Shown here: in pieces, positions 8,371 to 19,081 of the stretch
Numbering within the stretch: the first letter of the stretch is position 1
Layout of the letters: every line of letters starts with the position of its first letter
From: Roseobacter sinensis
Lineage (GTDB): Bacteria > Pseudomonadota > Alphaproteobacteria > Rhodobacterales > Rhodobacteraceae
Length of the DNA stretch: 64,000 bases
Direction: 5' to 3'
Assembly: GCF_025755255.1 (NCBI RefSeq)
Contig: NZ_JALIEB010000003.1
Location: 352,166-416,165 of the forward strand
The notes under the pieces: model-generated
What the model was told of the DNA's origin: nothing
What the model saw: only the letters and a program-made list of their open reading frames with translations
Databases searched by the model: none
Translations under genes and position numbers: made by a program

Positions 8371-8802
8371 TCAAGCCCTGTTGCGCGAATGGCGCCGATA
8401 TCGGCTGCTCATCTCGTAGCGCTTGCGTGGCCCCTCCACCCGCCAGACCGTTGAAAACGCAGGCCAGTCCGAGAAATCGTAGCACACCGTATAGGCATCC
8501 GGATCGCACCAGTGCTCCGCCGTCCCCCCCGTTGCAGGCACCTGGTGAAAGAACCTGCCATCCTCGAAATAGACCCGCAGCCCCGCGCGCCAGAGATAGC
8601 GGCGCTCTGCCTGCATCGGAGCGCCGCCCGGCACCGTCAGCGTCCCGGTTTCGCGATAGAGCAAACCCGCCTCATCCGGGATCCAGATCGCCTCTCCCGC
8701 AAAGACGGCCTGCGCGCCCGCGTCATGGCGGATCTCGCGGGTCAGTTCCCAGGCGCCTTCGAAGTCCGCAAGGCGGCGCCTCTGCGCCTCGGCCATTGTC
8801 AT
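8371..8802 (-). CDS. DUF6314 family protein
   Basis: About 143 residues, cytoplasmic, no signal peptide. The pattern FEGAWELTREI, LLYRETGTL, AERRYLWR, VYFEDGRFFHQV, HWCDPD and the end KRYEMSSRYRR is what I remember of the DUF6314 family, a lipocalin-like beta-rich protein of unknown role common in Rhodobacteraceae. The start is uncertain: ATG at 8802 (AAGG 7 bases upstream) or ATG at 8796. It is divergent from purB with about 130 bases between. Confidence 0.75.
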   Translation of the reverse strand: MTMAEAQRRRLADFEGAWELTREIRHDAGAQAVFAGEAIWIPDEAGLLYRETGTLTVPGGAPMQAERRYLWRAGLRVYFEDGRFFHQVPATGGTAEHWCDPDAYTVCYDFSDWPAFSTVWRVEGPRKRYEMSSRYRRHSRNRA

Positions 8803-8935
8803 GCGCAGCCTTGCGTGGCGGCGGCAAAGACGCCGGGTTTGCGCCTGCACGACATTTTGCCCTCCTGCCTTGTGGCTGCATCTTGCGCAGTTTAAGAGCC
8901 GAGCCAAGCCGACACAAATGCGAAAAGGTGCGCTG

Positions 8936-10252
8936 ATGATCCCCCGCTACTCCCGCCCCGACATGGTTGCCATCTGGTCCCCGGAGACGAAGTTCCGCAT
9001 CTGGTACGAGATCGAGGCCCATGCCTGTGACGCGATGGCCGATCTGGGCGTGATCCCGCGCGAAAACGCCGAGGCCGTCTGGAAAGCCAAGGACGTGGAG
9101 TTCGACGTGGCTCGCATTGACGAGATCGAAGCGGTGACCAAGCATGACGTGATCGCTTTCCTGACGCATCTCGCCGAGCATGTGGGCAGTGAAGAGGCCC
9201 GCTTCGTGCATCAGGGCATGACCTCCTCGGACGTGCTGGATACCTGCTTCAACGTCCAGCTGACCCGCGCCGCCGACATCCTGATCGACGACATGAAGGC
9301 CCTGCTGGCCGCACTCAAGCGCCGCGCCTACGAACACAAGGACACCGTTCGGATCGGGCGCAGCCACGGCATCCACGCCGAGCCCACCACGATGGGCCTC
9401 ACATTCGCGCGGTTCTACGCCGAGATGGACCGCAACCTGAACCGGCTGGAGAAGGCGCGCTATGAGATTGCGACGGGCGCCATCTCGGGTGCTGTCGGCA
9501 CCTTCGCCAATATCGACCCGGCGGTCGAAGAGCACGTCTGCGCGCAACTGGGGCTCGTGCCCGAGCCCATCTCCACTCAGGTGATCCCCCGTGACCGGCA
9601 TGCCGCCTTCTTCGCGGCGCTCGGCGTGGTGGCCAGCTCCATCGAGAACATCGCCACCGAGATCCGCCACATGCAGCGCACCGAAGTTCTGGAGGCGGAA
9701 GAGTTCTTCTCCAAGGGTCAGAAGGGCTCGTCCGCCATGCCGCACAAGCGCAACCCGGTGCTGACCGAGAACCTCACCGGGCTGGCGCGGCTCGTGCGCA
9801 TGGCGGTGATCCCGGCGATGGAGAACGTCACCCTCTGGCACGAGCGCGACATCTCGCACAGCTCGGTCGAGCGCAACATCGGCCCGGACGCCACGATCAC
9901 CCTCGATTTCGCGCTCGCGCGCCTGACCATGGTGGTGGACAAACTGGTGATCTATCCGGACAACATGCTGGCCAATATGAACAAGTTCCGCGGGCTGGTG
10001 ATGAGCCAGCGCGTGCTGCTGGCGCTGACCCAGGCCGGCGTGAGCCGCGAGGACGCCTACAGGCTGGTGCAGCGCAACGCGATGAAGGTCTGGGAGGAGG
10101 GTCGCGACTTCAAGACCGAGCTGCTGGCCGATTCGGACGTGACGGCAGCGCTCAGCCCCGAGGAGATCGAGGAGAAGTTCGATCTCGGCTATCACACCAA
10201 GCATGTCGACACGATCTTCGCGCGCGTGTTCAAAGACGCGGCATCCGCCTAG
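8936..10252 (+). CDS. purB: Adenylosuccinate lyase
   Basis: Splits SAICAR and adenylosuccinate in purine synthesis; a cytoplasmic homotetramer. 438 residues from the ATG at 8936, preceded by AAAAGG. Fumarase/aspartase superfamily signatures are present: HQGMTSSDVLDT, RSHGIHAEP (catalytic His) and the flexible signature loop SSAMPHKRNPV. The start MIPRYSRPDMVAIWS is typical of alphaproteobacterial PurB. It is followed by small secreted-protein genes that have their own promoter. Confidence 0.97.
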   Translation: MIPRYSRPDMVAIWSPETKFRIWYEIEAHACDAMADLGVIPRENAEAVWKAKDVEFDVARIDEIEAVTKHDVIAFLTHLAEHVGSEEARFVHQGMTSSDVLDTCFNVQLTRAADILIDDMKALLAALKRRAYEHKDTVRIGRSHGIHAEPTTMGLTFARFYAEMDRNLNRLEKARYEIATGAISGAVGTFANIDPAVEEHVCAQLGLVPEPISTQVIPRDRHAAFFAALGVVASSIENIATEIRHMQRTEVLEAEEFFSKGQKGSSAMPHKRNPVLTENLTGLARLVRMAVIPAMENVTLWHERDISHSSVERNIGPDATITLDFALARLTMVVDKLVIYPDNMLANMNKFRGLVMSQRVLLALTQAGVSREDAYRLVQRNAMKVWEEGRDFKTELLADSDVTAALSPEEIEEKFDLGYHTKHVDTIFARVFKDAASA

Positions 10253-10280
10253 GTCAGCCCCCGCCGGCCGGGCATTTCTG

Positions 10281-10308
10281 TTGACCCAGGGTCATCCGGT
10301 GCTAGCTT
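10281..10308 (+). promoter_or_regulatory. Sigma70-type promoter of the small secreted protein gene
   Basis: TTGACC, 16 bases, TAGCTT, placed about 30 bases before the ATG at 10337, which has its own AGGAGA binding site. Good -35, acceptable -10. Confidence 0.5.
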
Positions 10309-10336
10309 GGAGAGCATCAACGAAAGGAGACCCGCA

Positions 10337-10498
10337 ATGACGATCAAGACCTTGGCCGCCGCGGTGGCCCTGACCTTCGTGCCCGCCCTCGCCTTCGCGG
10401 CAGGCTGCAACTACGGCAAGCAGGAAGTGACGATGTCCTGCGCCGCCGGCACCGTCTATGACAGTGCGACCAACTCCTGCGTCGCCACCACCACCTGA
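10337..10498 (+). CDS. Small secreted Cys-containing protein
   Basis: 53 residues. A clear signal peptide (to about residue 21, cleavage after AFA) leaves a mature peptide of about 32 residues with three cysteines. AAAGGAGAC precedes the ATG. The C-terminal motif CAAGTVYDSATNSCV recalls the ends of peritrophin-type chitin-binding modules and recurs, altered, in the next gene. I know no assigned function; it is a candidate periplasmic or secreted peptide. Confidence 0.75.
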   Translation: MTIKTLAAAVALTFVPALAFAAGCNYGKQEVTMSCAAGTVYDSATNSCVATTT

Positions 10499-10502
10499 AA
10501 TA

Positions 10503-10530
10503 TATGCGATCACGGCCTCGTGATCGCATA
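10503..10530. repeat. Perfect 12-bp inverted repeat between two secreted-protein genes
   Basis: TATGCGATCACG and CGTGATCGCATA around a GCCT loop, starting 5 bases after the stop of the small protein. It lacks a T-run, so it is either a Rho-independent-like pause or a 3'-end stabilising hairpin, or a binding site for a dimeric protein in front of the next gene. Confidence 0.7.
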
Positions 10531-10588
10531 AACGCATCGGCTGCCCTGTAATCCCCGTACCAAGTGTATTTCAGAGTCAGGAGCATTC

Positions 10589-11110
10589 ATGCGTATTCTT
10601 TTAAGTGCAGCCCTTTTGGCCCCGACCATCGCCGTCGCAAATGGCGGTGACAACGATGCGCCCCCGCCGAGGCCGGCGGTGAGCTGCGAAGGCGCAAAAG
10701 TCTACGACAAAAAGACCAAGACCTGCGTCGATGCGCAGGAGAGCAGCCTCCAGACCGAAGAGATCTACCTGACAGTCCGCCAGCTGGCCTATGCCGGACG
10801 TTACGAAGATGCGCAGACCCTCGCGCAAGCGCTGCCCCAAGATCACACGGGCCGGCTGACTTACATGGGCTTCACGCATCGCAAACTCGGCAATCTGGAG
10901 CTCGCCAACCTGTTCTACGAACAGGCGATTGCTGAAAACCCGCACAACATCCTCGCCCGCTCCTACATGGGTCAGGGGTTTGTTGAGTCGGGCGACAAGG
11001 TTGCTGCTGTCGCGCAGTTGCGGGCGATCCGCGCGCACGGCGGGGCCGGCACCTGGTCGGAAACCGCGCTGCAGAACGCCATCGCCACAGGCTCGACCTA
11101 CAACTACTGA
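10589..11110 (+). CDS. Secreted tetratricopeptide-repeat protein
   Basis: 173 residues. A signal peptide (to about residue 18) is followed by a short Cys motif CEGAKVYDKKTKTCV similar to that of the preceding gene, then at least two TPR-like helical pairs (about residues 60-150; RKLGNLELANLFYEQAIAENPHN). TPR units bind partner proteins; being periplasmic, it may scaffold an envelope complex. The gene has CAGGAG before its ATG. No enzyme motif is visible. Confidence 0.8.
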   Translation: MRILLSAALLAPTIAVANGGDNDAPPPRPAVSCEGAKVYDKKTKTCVDAQESSLQTEEIYLTVRQLAYAGRYEDAQTLAQALPQDHTGRLTYMGFTHRKLGNLELANLFYEQAIAENPHNILARSYMGQGFVESGDKVAAVAQLRAIRAHGGAGTWSETALQNAIATGSTYNY

Positions 11111-11207
11111 CCGGCAGTCTCTCTCACGTCTGTTTTTGGTTTGTTCTCAGGCAATCCTTAACCATTGTCTGGCAGAACAAAACAAGACCAAAGACAGGTG
11201 AGATACG

Positions 11208-12281
11208 ATGACAGACATGGTTCCCATGGCCCCGTTTCCGGCCCTTCCGGGGACGGGCACGCAGGGCCAGGCGCCCGCGAGCCTCAACCGCAAGGCGAAA
11301 GCGGCCATTGTGGTGCGGCTTCTGCTGAACGAGGGCGCGGACATCCCGCTCGAGGATTTGCCCGAGGACCTTCAGGCGCAGTTGACCAAGCAGATGGGAT
11401 CGATGCGCCTCGTGGACCGCGGCACCTTGGCCAGCGTCGTGTCGGAGTTTGCCGATGAACTTGAAAGCATCGGATTGTCCTTTCCCGGTGGGATCGCAGG
11501 CGCGCTGGACTCGCTCGATGGGCGGATTTCGAAGCAGACGGCGGCGCGCCTGCGCAAGGAGGCGGGCGTGCGCCAATACGGCGACCCCTGGGCGCGTCTG
11601 CGCGACATGAGCGCCGAGAAGCTGCTGCCGGTTCTGGAAAACGAGAGCATCGAGGTGGCGGCCGTGCTGCTGTCGAAGATCGACGTGCCGCGCGCCGCCG
11701 AACTTCTGGGCAAGCTGCCGGGCCCGAAGGCGCGGCGCATCACCTATGCCGTCTCGCAAACCAGCGCGGTGACCCCCGACGCGGTGGACCGGATCGGCCT
11801 GTCGCTTGCCGCACAGCTCGACGCCGAACCGCTCAAGGCCTTCGATGACGGCCCGGTTGAGCGGGTCGGTGCAATCCTGAACTCCACCGCATCGGTGACC
11901 CGCGATGATGTGCTTGAAGGGCTCGACGAGACGGATGCCGGCTTTGCCGATCTGGTGCGCAAGGCGATCTTCACCTTCGCCAACATCCCAAAGCGCATCG
12001 CACCGCGCGACATCCCGCGGATCATCCGCGAGTTGGATCAGGATCAGCTCTTGACCGCTCTCGCCGGTGCCGAGGCCGCCGGGATGCAGGACAGTGCCAC
12101 CTTCATCCTCGACAATATGTCAGGGCGCATGGCCGATCAGCTCCGCGAGGAAGTGGGCGAGCGCGATAAGGTGAAACAATCCGAATTCGAAGAGGCCACG
12201 GCGGATATCGTCGCGAAGATCCGCGAGATGGAAGCGGCCGGCGACCTGTTGCTCGTGGTCGAGGATGGCGACGACGGCTAG
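11208..12281 (+). CDS. fliG: Flagellar motor switch protein FliG-type
   Basis: 357 residues with the N, middle and C armadillo-like domains of FliG. The C-terminal torque domain segment TFANIPKRIAPRDIPRIIRE and the phrase AAEAAGMQDSATFILDNMSG resemble the FliG C-domain (FEDI...D...Q..L...). FliG forms the rotor ring and contacts the stator. The gene stands alone here, between a TPR gene and a DUF1223 gene, with no other flagellar gene within 25 kb. The N-terminal 20 residues are Pro/Gly-rich and not conserved. It may be part of a dispersed flagellar set. Confidence 0.85.
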   Translation: MTDMVPMAPFPALPGTGTQGQAPASLNRKAKAAIVVRLLLNEGADIPLEDLPEDLQAQLTKQMGSMRLVDRGTLASVVSEFADELESIGLSFPGGIAGALDSLDGRISKQTAARLRKEAGVRQYGDPWARLRDMSAEKLLPVLENESIEVAAVLLSKIDVPRAAELLGKLPGPKARRITYAVSQTSAVTPDAVDRIGLSLAAQLDAEPLKAFDDGPVERVGAILNSTASVTRDDVLEGLDETDAGFADLVRKAIFTFANIPKRIAPRDIPRIIRELDQDQLLTALAGAEAAGMQDSATFILDNMSGRMADQLREEVGERDKVKQSEFEEATADIVAKIREMEAAGDLLLVVEDGDDG

Positions 12282-12301
12282 ACCGTCGCGGGTGCGCCCT
12301 C

Positions 12302-12514
12302 ATGGGCAGGCGGCCGTGGTGGCCTCAGCCAACGCGCGAGGGGCAATCAGACGACATTGCCCCGTGGTCCCGGACCGGCCGAGCGTCAGCCATGCCGCGA
12401 ACGCCTGCAACGAAGCTGCGTGGAGACGACCGCCCAACCTCAGGCGGCGGCAAAGATCTTTTGTGGAACGCGCCTGACCTCGCGGGTGTCGCACAGGCGG
12501 CGGGGCTGACCTAG
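12302..12514 (+). CDS. Possible small ORF ending in a dispersed repeat
   Basis: 70 codons from an ATG without a ribosome binding site. It is supported mainly by its stop codon TAG lying inside the CTAGAGCG edge of the ~100 bp repeat, the same relation seen at the chemoreceptor gene for the second copy. The Arg/Pro-rich sequence gives little confidence. No family recognised. Otherwise nothing is seen in the 377-base gap 12282-12658 except the repeat. Confidence 0.2.
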   Translation: MGRRPWWPQPTREGQSDDIAPWSRTGRASAMPRTPATKLRGDDRPTSGGGKDLLWNAPDLAGVAQAAGLT

Positions 12515-12613
12515 AGCGTTTTGCCTGTCACCTGAGACAGGGTGCATCACCTATTGCGCTGATTTCATTGAGATCAGGCAACGATAGGGGATGCGGGTTC
12601 AAGGCGAATTGCC
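12511..12613 (+). repeat. Dispersed intergenic repeat, copy A
   Basis: Starts CTAGAGCG and ends in CAAGGCGAATTGCC. By hand alignment 84 of the first 100 positions match, without gaps, the complement of 51367-51467. It contains a near-palindrome TGATTTCATTGAGATCA and a small GGTG/CACC hairpin. Confidence 0.85.
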
Positions 12614-12658
12614 TTAGTGGATGTCGTATGGGCGATGCCACTGACGCGCACTCTCCGC

Positions 12659-13354
12659 CTACTTGAGCTCTCCGGCCGCCAGGATGGGCCCCATCTTCGA
12701 GGCCTGAACAAGCACCACGACAGGCTCTTCCCCGGTGACCTGCGCGGTGATCTTCAAGGGCGCGCGCCCGTCCCACTCCCGCAGCACCTTCCAGTCCTGG
12801 GTGACGTTGGCATAGGTGATCGTTCGCCCCGCGTTTTCGCCCCGGGTAATTCGGGCCTCGCGCTCCGGCACGTAGCGCAGCATCTGTACGATCATCGGGC
12901 CTGCGACACCCGTCAGCGGGGCCGCGTCGATGCGGATCTCATCCCCCGCGCGCGACAGCGTCAGCTGCACCGCGGCCGGCTTTTCCTTGTGCGCCGCAAT
13001 CGCATTCGACACCTCCATCGGCTTTGCGCCAACGATGTCGGTGGTCCCGTTCACGATCATCTCGGGCGTGTAGATCGACCGCCGGCCGGCCAGCCGCGCA
13101 TAGGCCCGCTGCCGCTCGGCATTGCGCGGATCGGCAAACTCGTCCTTCCAGCCGATGTAATCCCAGTAATCCACATGAAGGGCCAGCGCGATCACATCGT
13201 CCCGCTCGGCCAAGCGGTGCATCAGCTCGTCCGCCGGCGGGCAGGAGGAACACCCCTGCGAAGTAAAGAGCTCGACGACGACGGGGCTCTCCTGTGCAGC
13301 CAGGGGCGCGGCCATGAGCCACAGCGCGGCAGCCACCTTTGACAAACGTTTCAT
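12659..13354 (-). CDS. DUF1223 secreted thioredoxin-like protein
   Basis: 231 residues. The signal peptide ends near residue 20 (APLAAQ). Then comes a thioredoxin-like beta strand with FTSQGCSSCPPAD, a C-x-x-C dithiol motif, and HVDYWDYIGWKD, which is diagnostic of DUF1223. Likely a periplasmic thiol-disulfide or redox protein; its substrate is unknown. Single gene on the minus strand, divergent from acnA. The start at 13354 has AGAAGGAAT just upstream. Confidence 0.9.
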   Translation of the reverse strand: MKRLSKVAAALWLMAAPLAAQESPVVVELFTSQGCSSCPPADELMHRLAERDDVIALALHVDYWDYIGWKDEFADPRNAERQRAYARLAGRRSIYTPEMIVNGTTDIVGAKPMEVSNAIAAHKEKPAAVQLTLSRAGDEIRIDAAPLTGVAGPMIVQMLRYVPEREARITRGENAGRTITYANVTQDWKVLREWDGRAPLKITAQVTGEEPVVVLVQASKMGPILAAGELK

Positions 13355-13580
13355 GTGATTCCTTCTCTGGCTGTCTCAGCCCCTGAAGCACCCTAGAGAC
13401 TTGCCTTTGTAATGACCAATCAAGGTTTCTTGAGAGTTTGCGAGATAAAACCCTTGAAACGGTACACAATGGTATACAATATAGAGGCAATACGGTTGAT
13501 TTGAGTTGAACTGGCCTGTCCCATAGGGCATTCAACGCGCAACTCAAAGCCCATCCAGCTCTAGCCAGAGGACCCCTGCC
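13355..13580 (+). promoter_or_regulatory. acnA upstream region with tandem 10-mer and long-range hairpin
   Basis: AT-richer than the surroundings. Two imperfect tandem 10-mers, GGTACACAAT and GGTATACAAT (13461-13480), lie just after TTGAAA and could be part of the promoter or an operator. TTTGAGTTG (13500-13508) can pair with CAACTCAAA (13540-13548) in what would be the leader. The ribosome binding site AGAGGA precedes ATG 13581. No gene is seen here. Confidence 0.4.
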
Positions 13581-16271
<2,691 letters not shown>

Positions 16272-16296
16272 GCCTCATATCCGCCGACGAACAGAA

Positions 16297-16328
16297 CAGC
16301 CCCGGACATCGCTCCGGGGCTTTCCTTT
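16297..16328 (+). terminator. acnA intrinsic terminator
   Basis: AGCCCCGGA pairs perfectly with TCCGGGGCT around a 6-base loop and is followed by TTCCTTTT. Confidence 0.9.
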
Positions 16329-16405
16329 TGCCGTCTCCTTTTGCGCCGGATCAATGTGCAGACCCACCCTTCCGCATAGTCTGCCCCGCGAAAGGAGCAT
16401 ATCCC

Positions 16406-16900
16406 ATGGCCGCGACAACCCGGACCGCGCTGATCGAGATCACGCAGAAGGAGTATGACAAGCTGACGCGCCTGATCGCCCCGCTCTGTGCGGCGCAGGC
16501 CGTGGTCAAGGACGATGACGATACGTCGATCAAGGATGTCATTGCCCACCGGGCCCATTGGATCGAGCTGTTTCTTGGGTGGTATGCGGATGGTCAGGCC
16601 GGGAAAGAGGTCCACTTCCCGGCGGCGGGTTACAAGTGGAACGAGCTCAGGCGCTACAATGCTGATCTGAGGCTTCGGCAGAAGGATCTGGGATGGGACG
16701 GGGCGGTCGCAGCTCTTGAGACCCGCTTTACCGAGCTTTCGGCCTTCATCGACGGCAAGACCGATGCAGAGCTCTACGGCGGCCCGATGAAAGGCGCCAA
16801 CAACCACTGGACCCCGGGCCGCTGGGCCGAAGCCGCAGGGCCCAGCCATTTCAGATCGGCTGCGAAATACATTCGGGCGCGGCTGCGGCAGATGCCCTGA
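16406..16900 (+). CDS. ClbS/DfsB family four-helix bundle protein
   Basis: 164 residues from the ATG at 16406 (AAAGGAGC upstream). The DinB-like four-helix family includes ClbS, a cyclopropane hydrolase giving colibactin self-resistance, and DfsB. The segment HWTPGRWAEAAGPSHFRSAA near the C-terminus and the early IAHRAHWIELFLGWY are typical. Family membership is fairly clear, but the substrate here is unknown and no colibactin-like cluster is present. Convergent with the ccm operon, 17 bases apart. Confidence 0.82.
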   Translation: MAATTRTALIEITQKEYDKLTRLIAPLCAAQAVVKDDDDTSIKDVIAHRAHWIELFLGWYADGQAGKEVHFPAAGYKWNELRRYNADLRLRQKDLGWDGAVAALETRFTELSAFIDGKTDAELYGGPMKGANNHWTPGRWAEAAGPSHFRSAAKYIRARLRQMP

Positions 16901-16917
16901 GGGCCGCGCGGGGCGGC

Positions 16918-17457
16918 CTACTCCGCCAGGGCCTTTTCGAGCTGCGGCAGGAAGCGCTGCTCATAGTCGCTGCCGATCAGGGGCCCGGCGAAGCGGAAGA
17001 GCACGGTTCCTTCCGCATCGAGGATGAAGGTCTCGGGCGGCGCGGTCACCCCCCAGTCGATGGCCGTGCGCCCCTGCGGATCGAAGGCGACGGCGGCAAA
17101 GGGGTTGCCATCGTCATCGAGATAGCTGGTCGCATTGCGCGCCTGATCCTTGAAGTTCACCCCGATGATCGGCATGCCCTCACGTGCCATTTCGAGCAGC
17201 TTGGGATGCTCGGCGTGGCAGGGCGGGCACCAGCTCGCCCAGAAATTCACCAGCGTCACCTGGCCCGTGGCCATCGCCTCGGGCGTGACGGGCGGGTAGT
17301 CGCCAAGCGCCTCCGTCGTGATCGCCGGCGCCGGTTGGCCGATCATGGTCGAGGGCAGATCGTTGGGATTGTCGCGAAACATGCCGATCCCCGCCATGAC
17401 GACGAAGCCCGCAAAAATCAGCGGCGGCGCGATCATCAGCGGCGAGATCTTAGGCAT
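16918..17457 (-). CDS. ccmG: Thiol:disulfide interchange protein CcmG/DsbE
   Basis: Periplasmic, membrane-anchored thioredoxin that reduces apocytochrome c cysteines before heme attachment. 179 residues; one N-terminal membrane helix (about 8-26), then a thioredoxin domain with WASWCPPC and the family insert VTAPPETFILD, including the cis-Pro. Last gene of ccmABCDG; its start overlaps the ccmD stop by 8 bases. ccmE, ccmF and ccmH are not in the window. Confidence 0.95.
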   Translation of the reverse strand: MPKISPLMIAPPLIFAGFVVMAGIGMFRDNPNDLPSTMIGQPAPAITTEALGDYPPVTPEAMATGQVTLVNFWASWCPPCHAEHPKLLEMAREGMPIIGVNFKDQARNATSYLDDDGNPFAAVAFDPQGRTAIDWGVTAPPETFILDAEGTVLFRFAGPLIGSDYEQRFLPQLEKALAE

Positions 17458-17608
17458 CGGGTGCCCTCCGCCGCTCTACCTCCTGCAAAGCCCGGCGCGC
17501 CCGGCGCCCCTGTCGCAGCGTCCAGACGATCAGCAGCACCAGCAGCAGCAGCGACACCCCATAGGCCGAGAGAACCGCTTCGGCGTATTTTCCCAGATCG
17601 GGCATCAT
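17450..17608 (-). CDS. ccmD: Heme exporter protein CcmD
   Basis: 52 residues, easily missed because of its size. Starts MMPDLGKYAEAVLSAYGV, then one membrane helix rich in Leu, then a basic Arg-rich cytoplasmic tail, exactly the CcmD plan. Its ATG overlaps the ccmC stop (ATGA) and its TAA overlaps the ccmG start. CcmD releases holo-CcmE from the CcmABC complex. Confidence 0.93.
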   Translation of the reverse strand: MMPDLGKYAEAVLSAYGVSLLLLVLLIVWTLRQGRRARRALQEVERRRAPDA

Positions 17609-18372
17609 GCGCGTGTCTCCCGTGCCAGCAGCGCCCGGGTGCGGCGCAGCCGGATTTCAGTGCCCGTGCGGTAAAGCACCAGCGCGATGAAGATCAGCAC
17701 GAAGCCCGCGATGCAGACCAGCAGCGGGACGTAGAACACATCCGCCACGTTCTCCTCCTTGTCGAGGCTGAGGGACGCGCCCTGGTGCAGCCCCTGGTTC
17801 CAGAAGTTCACCGCGTAGCGGCTGAGCACCGCAAAGACCGACCCCACGAGGCAGAGCACCGAAGTCAGATCGGCTGCGGTGTCCGGATCCTCGATCGCCT
17901 CCCAGAGGGCGATGTAGCCGAGATAGAACAGAAACAGGATCAGGAAGGAGGTGAGCCGCGGGTCCCAGGCCCACCACGTGCCCCACATCGGCTGGCCCCA
18001 GACGGCGCCGGTGAAAAGTGCCATCAGCGTCATCACCACGCCGACAGGGGCCGCCGCCTTGGCCGCCAACGCGCTGACGTGATGGCGCCGCACGATCCAG
18101 ATCAATGAGGCCACGAGCATCATGAACCACGCATTGATCGCCATCAGCGCCGAGGGCACGTGCAGGTAGATGATCTTGACGGTCGAGCCTTGCCGGAAGT
18201 CATCCGGCGTGAAGAAGAAGCCCCAGACCAGCCCGACAATCAGGCAGATACCGGACAGCCACCACAAGACAGGCAGCACGCGCGCGCTGAAGGCCAGGAA
18301 CTTCACCGGGTTGGCATAGCTCCAGAAGCCGGACGGGCGTTTCGGGATCGGCGTTTCGTCGGTCATGGACAT
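17605..18372 (-). CDS. ccmC: Heme exporter protein CcmC
   Basis: About 255 residues with six membrane helices. Carries the tryptophan-rich WWD signature WGTWWAWDPRLT that presents heme to CcmE, with flanking His residues (YLHVPSA and NFWNQGLHQG). Start uncertain between ATG 18372 and ATG 18366. Lies 52 bases after ccmB; overlaps ccmD by 4 bases. Confidence 0.95.
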   Translation of the reverse strand: MSMTDETPIPKRPSGFWSYANPVKFLAFSARVLPVLWWLSGICLIVGLVWGFFFTPDDFRQGSTVKIIYLHVPSALMAINAWFMMLVASLIWIVRRHHVSALAAKAAAPVGVVMTLMALFTGAVWGQPMWGTWWAWDPRLTSFLILFLFYLGYIALWEAIEDPDTAADLTSVLCLVGSVFAVLSRYAVNFWNQGLHQGASLSLDKEENVADVFYVPLLVCIAGFVLIFIALVLYRTGTEIRLRRTRALLARETRA

Positions 18373-18424
18373 GAGCCAGATGTAAGCGGTTGCGCGCGTG
18401 CGCTCAATGGGCAAATGGTCCCGC

Positions 18425-19081
18425 TCACCGCAAGTTCACCCGCAGCGCCGCGGCCGATGCAAAAGGCATGATCGCGATCACACCCGCGGTGATGCCCGCC
18501 AGCATCAGAAGCGGCGTCGTGGTCTGCAGGCCGTCCGCACCGCGCCGCGCGACCTCGGCCCCGAAAATCAGCGTGGGCACGTAGAGCGGCAACACCAGCA
18601 GCGACATCAGGAGCCCGCCCCGTTTGACCCCAACCGTCAGTGCGGCCCCGAATGTGCCGATCACCGACAGCGCCGGCGTGCCAAGCGCCAATGAGATGAC
18701 CAGCCAGAGATAGCCGGGCCCCGGCAAGCTCAGCAGGACCCCGAAGAGCGGGGCAGCCAGCACCAGCGGCAGACCGGTGGTGATCCAATGCGCCAGCGCC
18801 TTGATGCTGAGCGCGGCCTCCAGCGGTAGCGGCGACGTCGCCAGAAGATCGAGCGTCCCGTCCTCCCAGTCGAGCGCCAGCAGCCGGTCGAGCGACAACA
18901 GGCAGGCCAGAAGCGCGCCGAGCCAGAGGATGCCGGGCGCGATGCGCGACAGCAACTCCGACTGCGGGCCAACGCCAAAGGGCACAAGCACCGTCACGAT
19001 CAGGAAGAACGCAAGGCCAAGGCCAAAACCGCCCCCCGCCCGGATCGCGAGGATCAGATCGCGGCGCAGAAGGGCTTTCAC
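18425..19081 (-). CDS. ccmB: Heme exporter protein CcmB
   Basis: 218 residues, about six membrane helices, permease of the CcmABCD complex that drives release of holo-CcmE. Starts [20 protein letters not shown], typical of CcmB, with [17 protein letters not shown] in the first loop. Its ATG overlaps the ccmA stop by 4 bases. Confidence 0.95.
   Translation of the reverse strand: MKALLRRDLILAIRAGGGFGLGLAFFLIVTVLVPFGVGPQSELLSRIAPGILWLGALLACLLSLDRLLALDWEDGTLDLLATSPLPLEAALSIKALAHWITTGLPLVLAAPLFGVLLSLPGPGYLWLVISLALGTPALSVIGTFGAALTVGVKRGGLLMSLLVLPLYVPTLIFGAEVARRGADGLQTTTPLLMLAGITAGVIAIMPFASAAALRVNLR

Noticed and set aside
12300..12494. 64-codon minus-strand frame in the gap after fliG
   Set aside because: No binding site, no family, and an overlapping plus-strand frame is equally open; kept only as a gap with a repeat.
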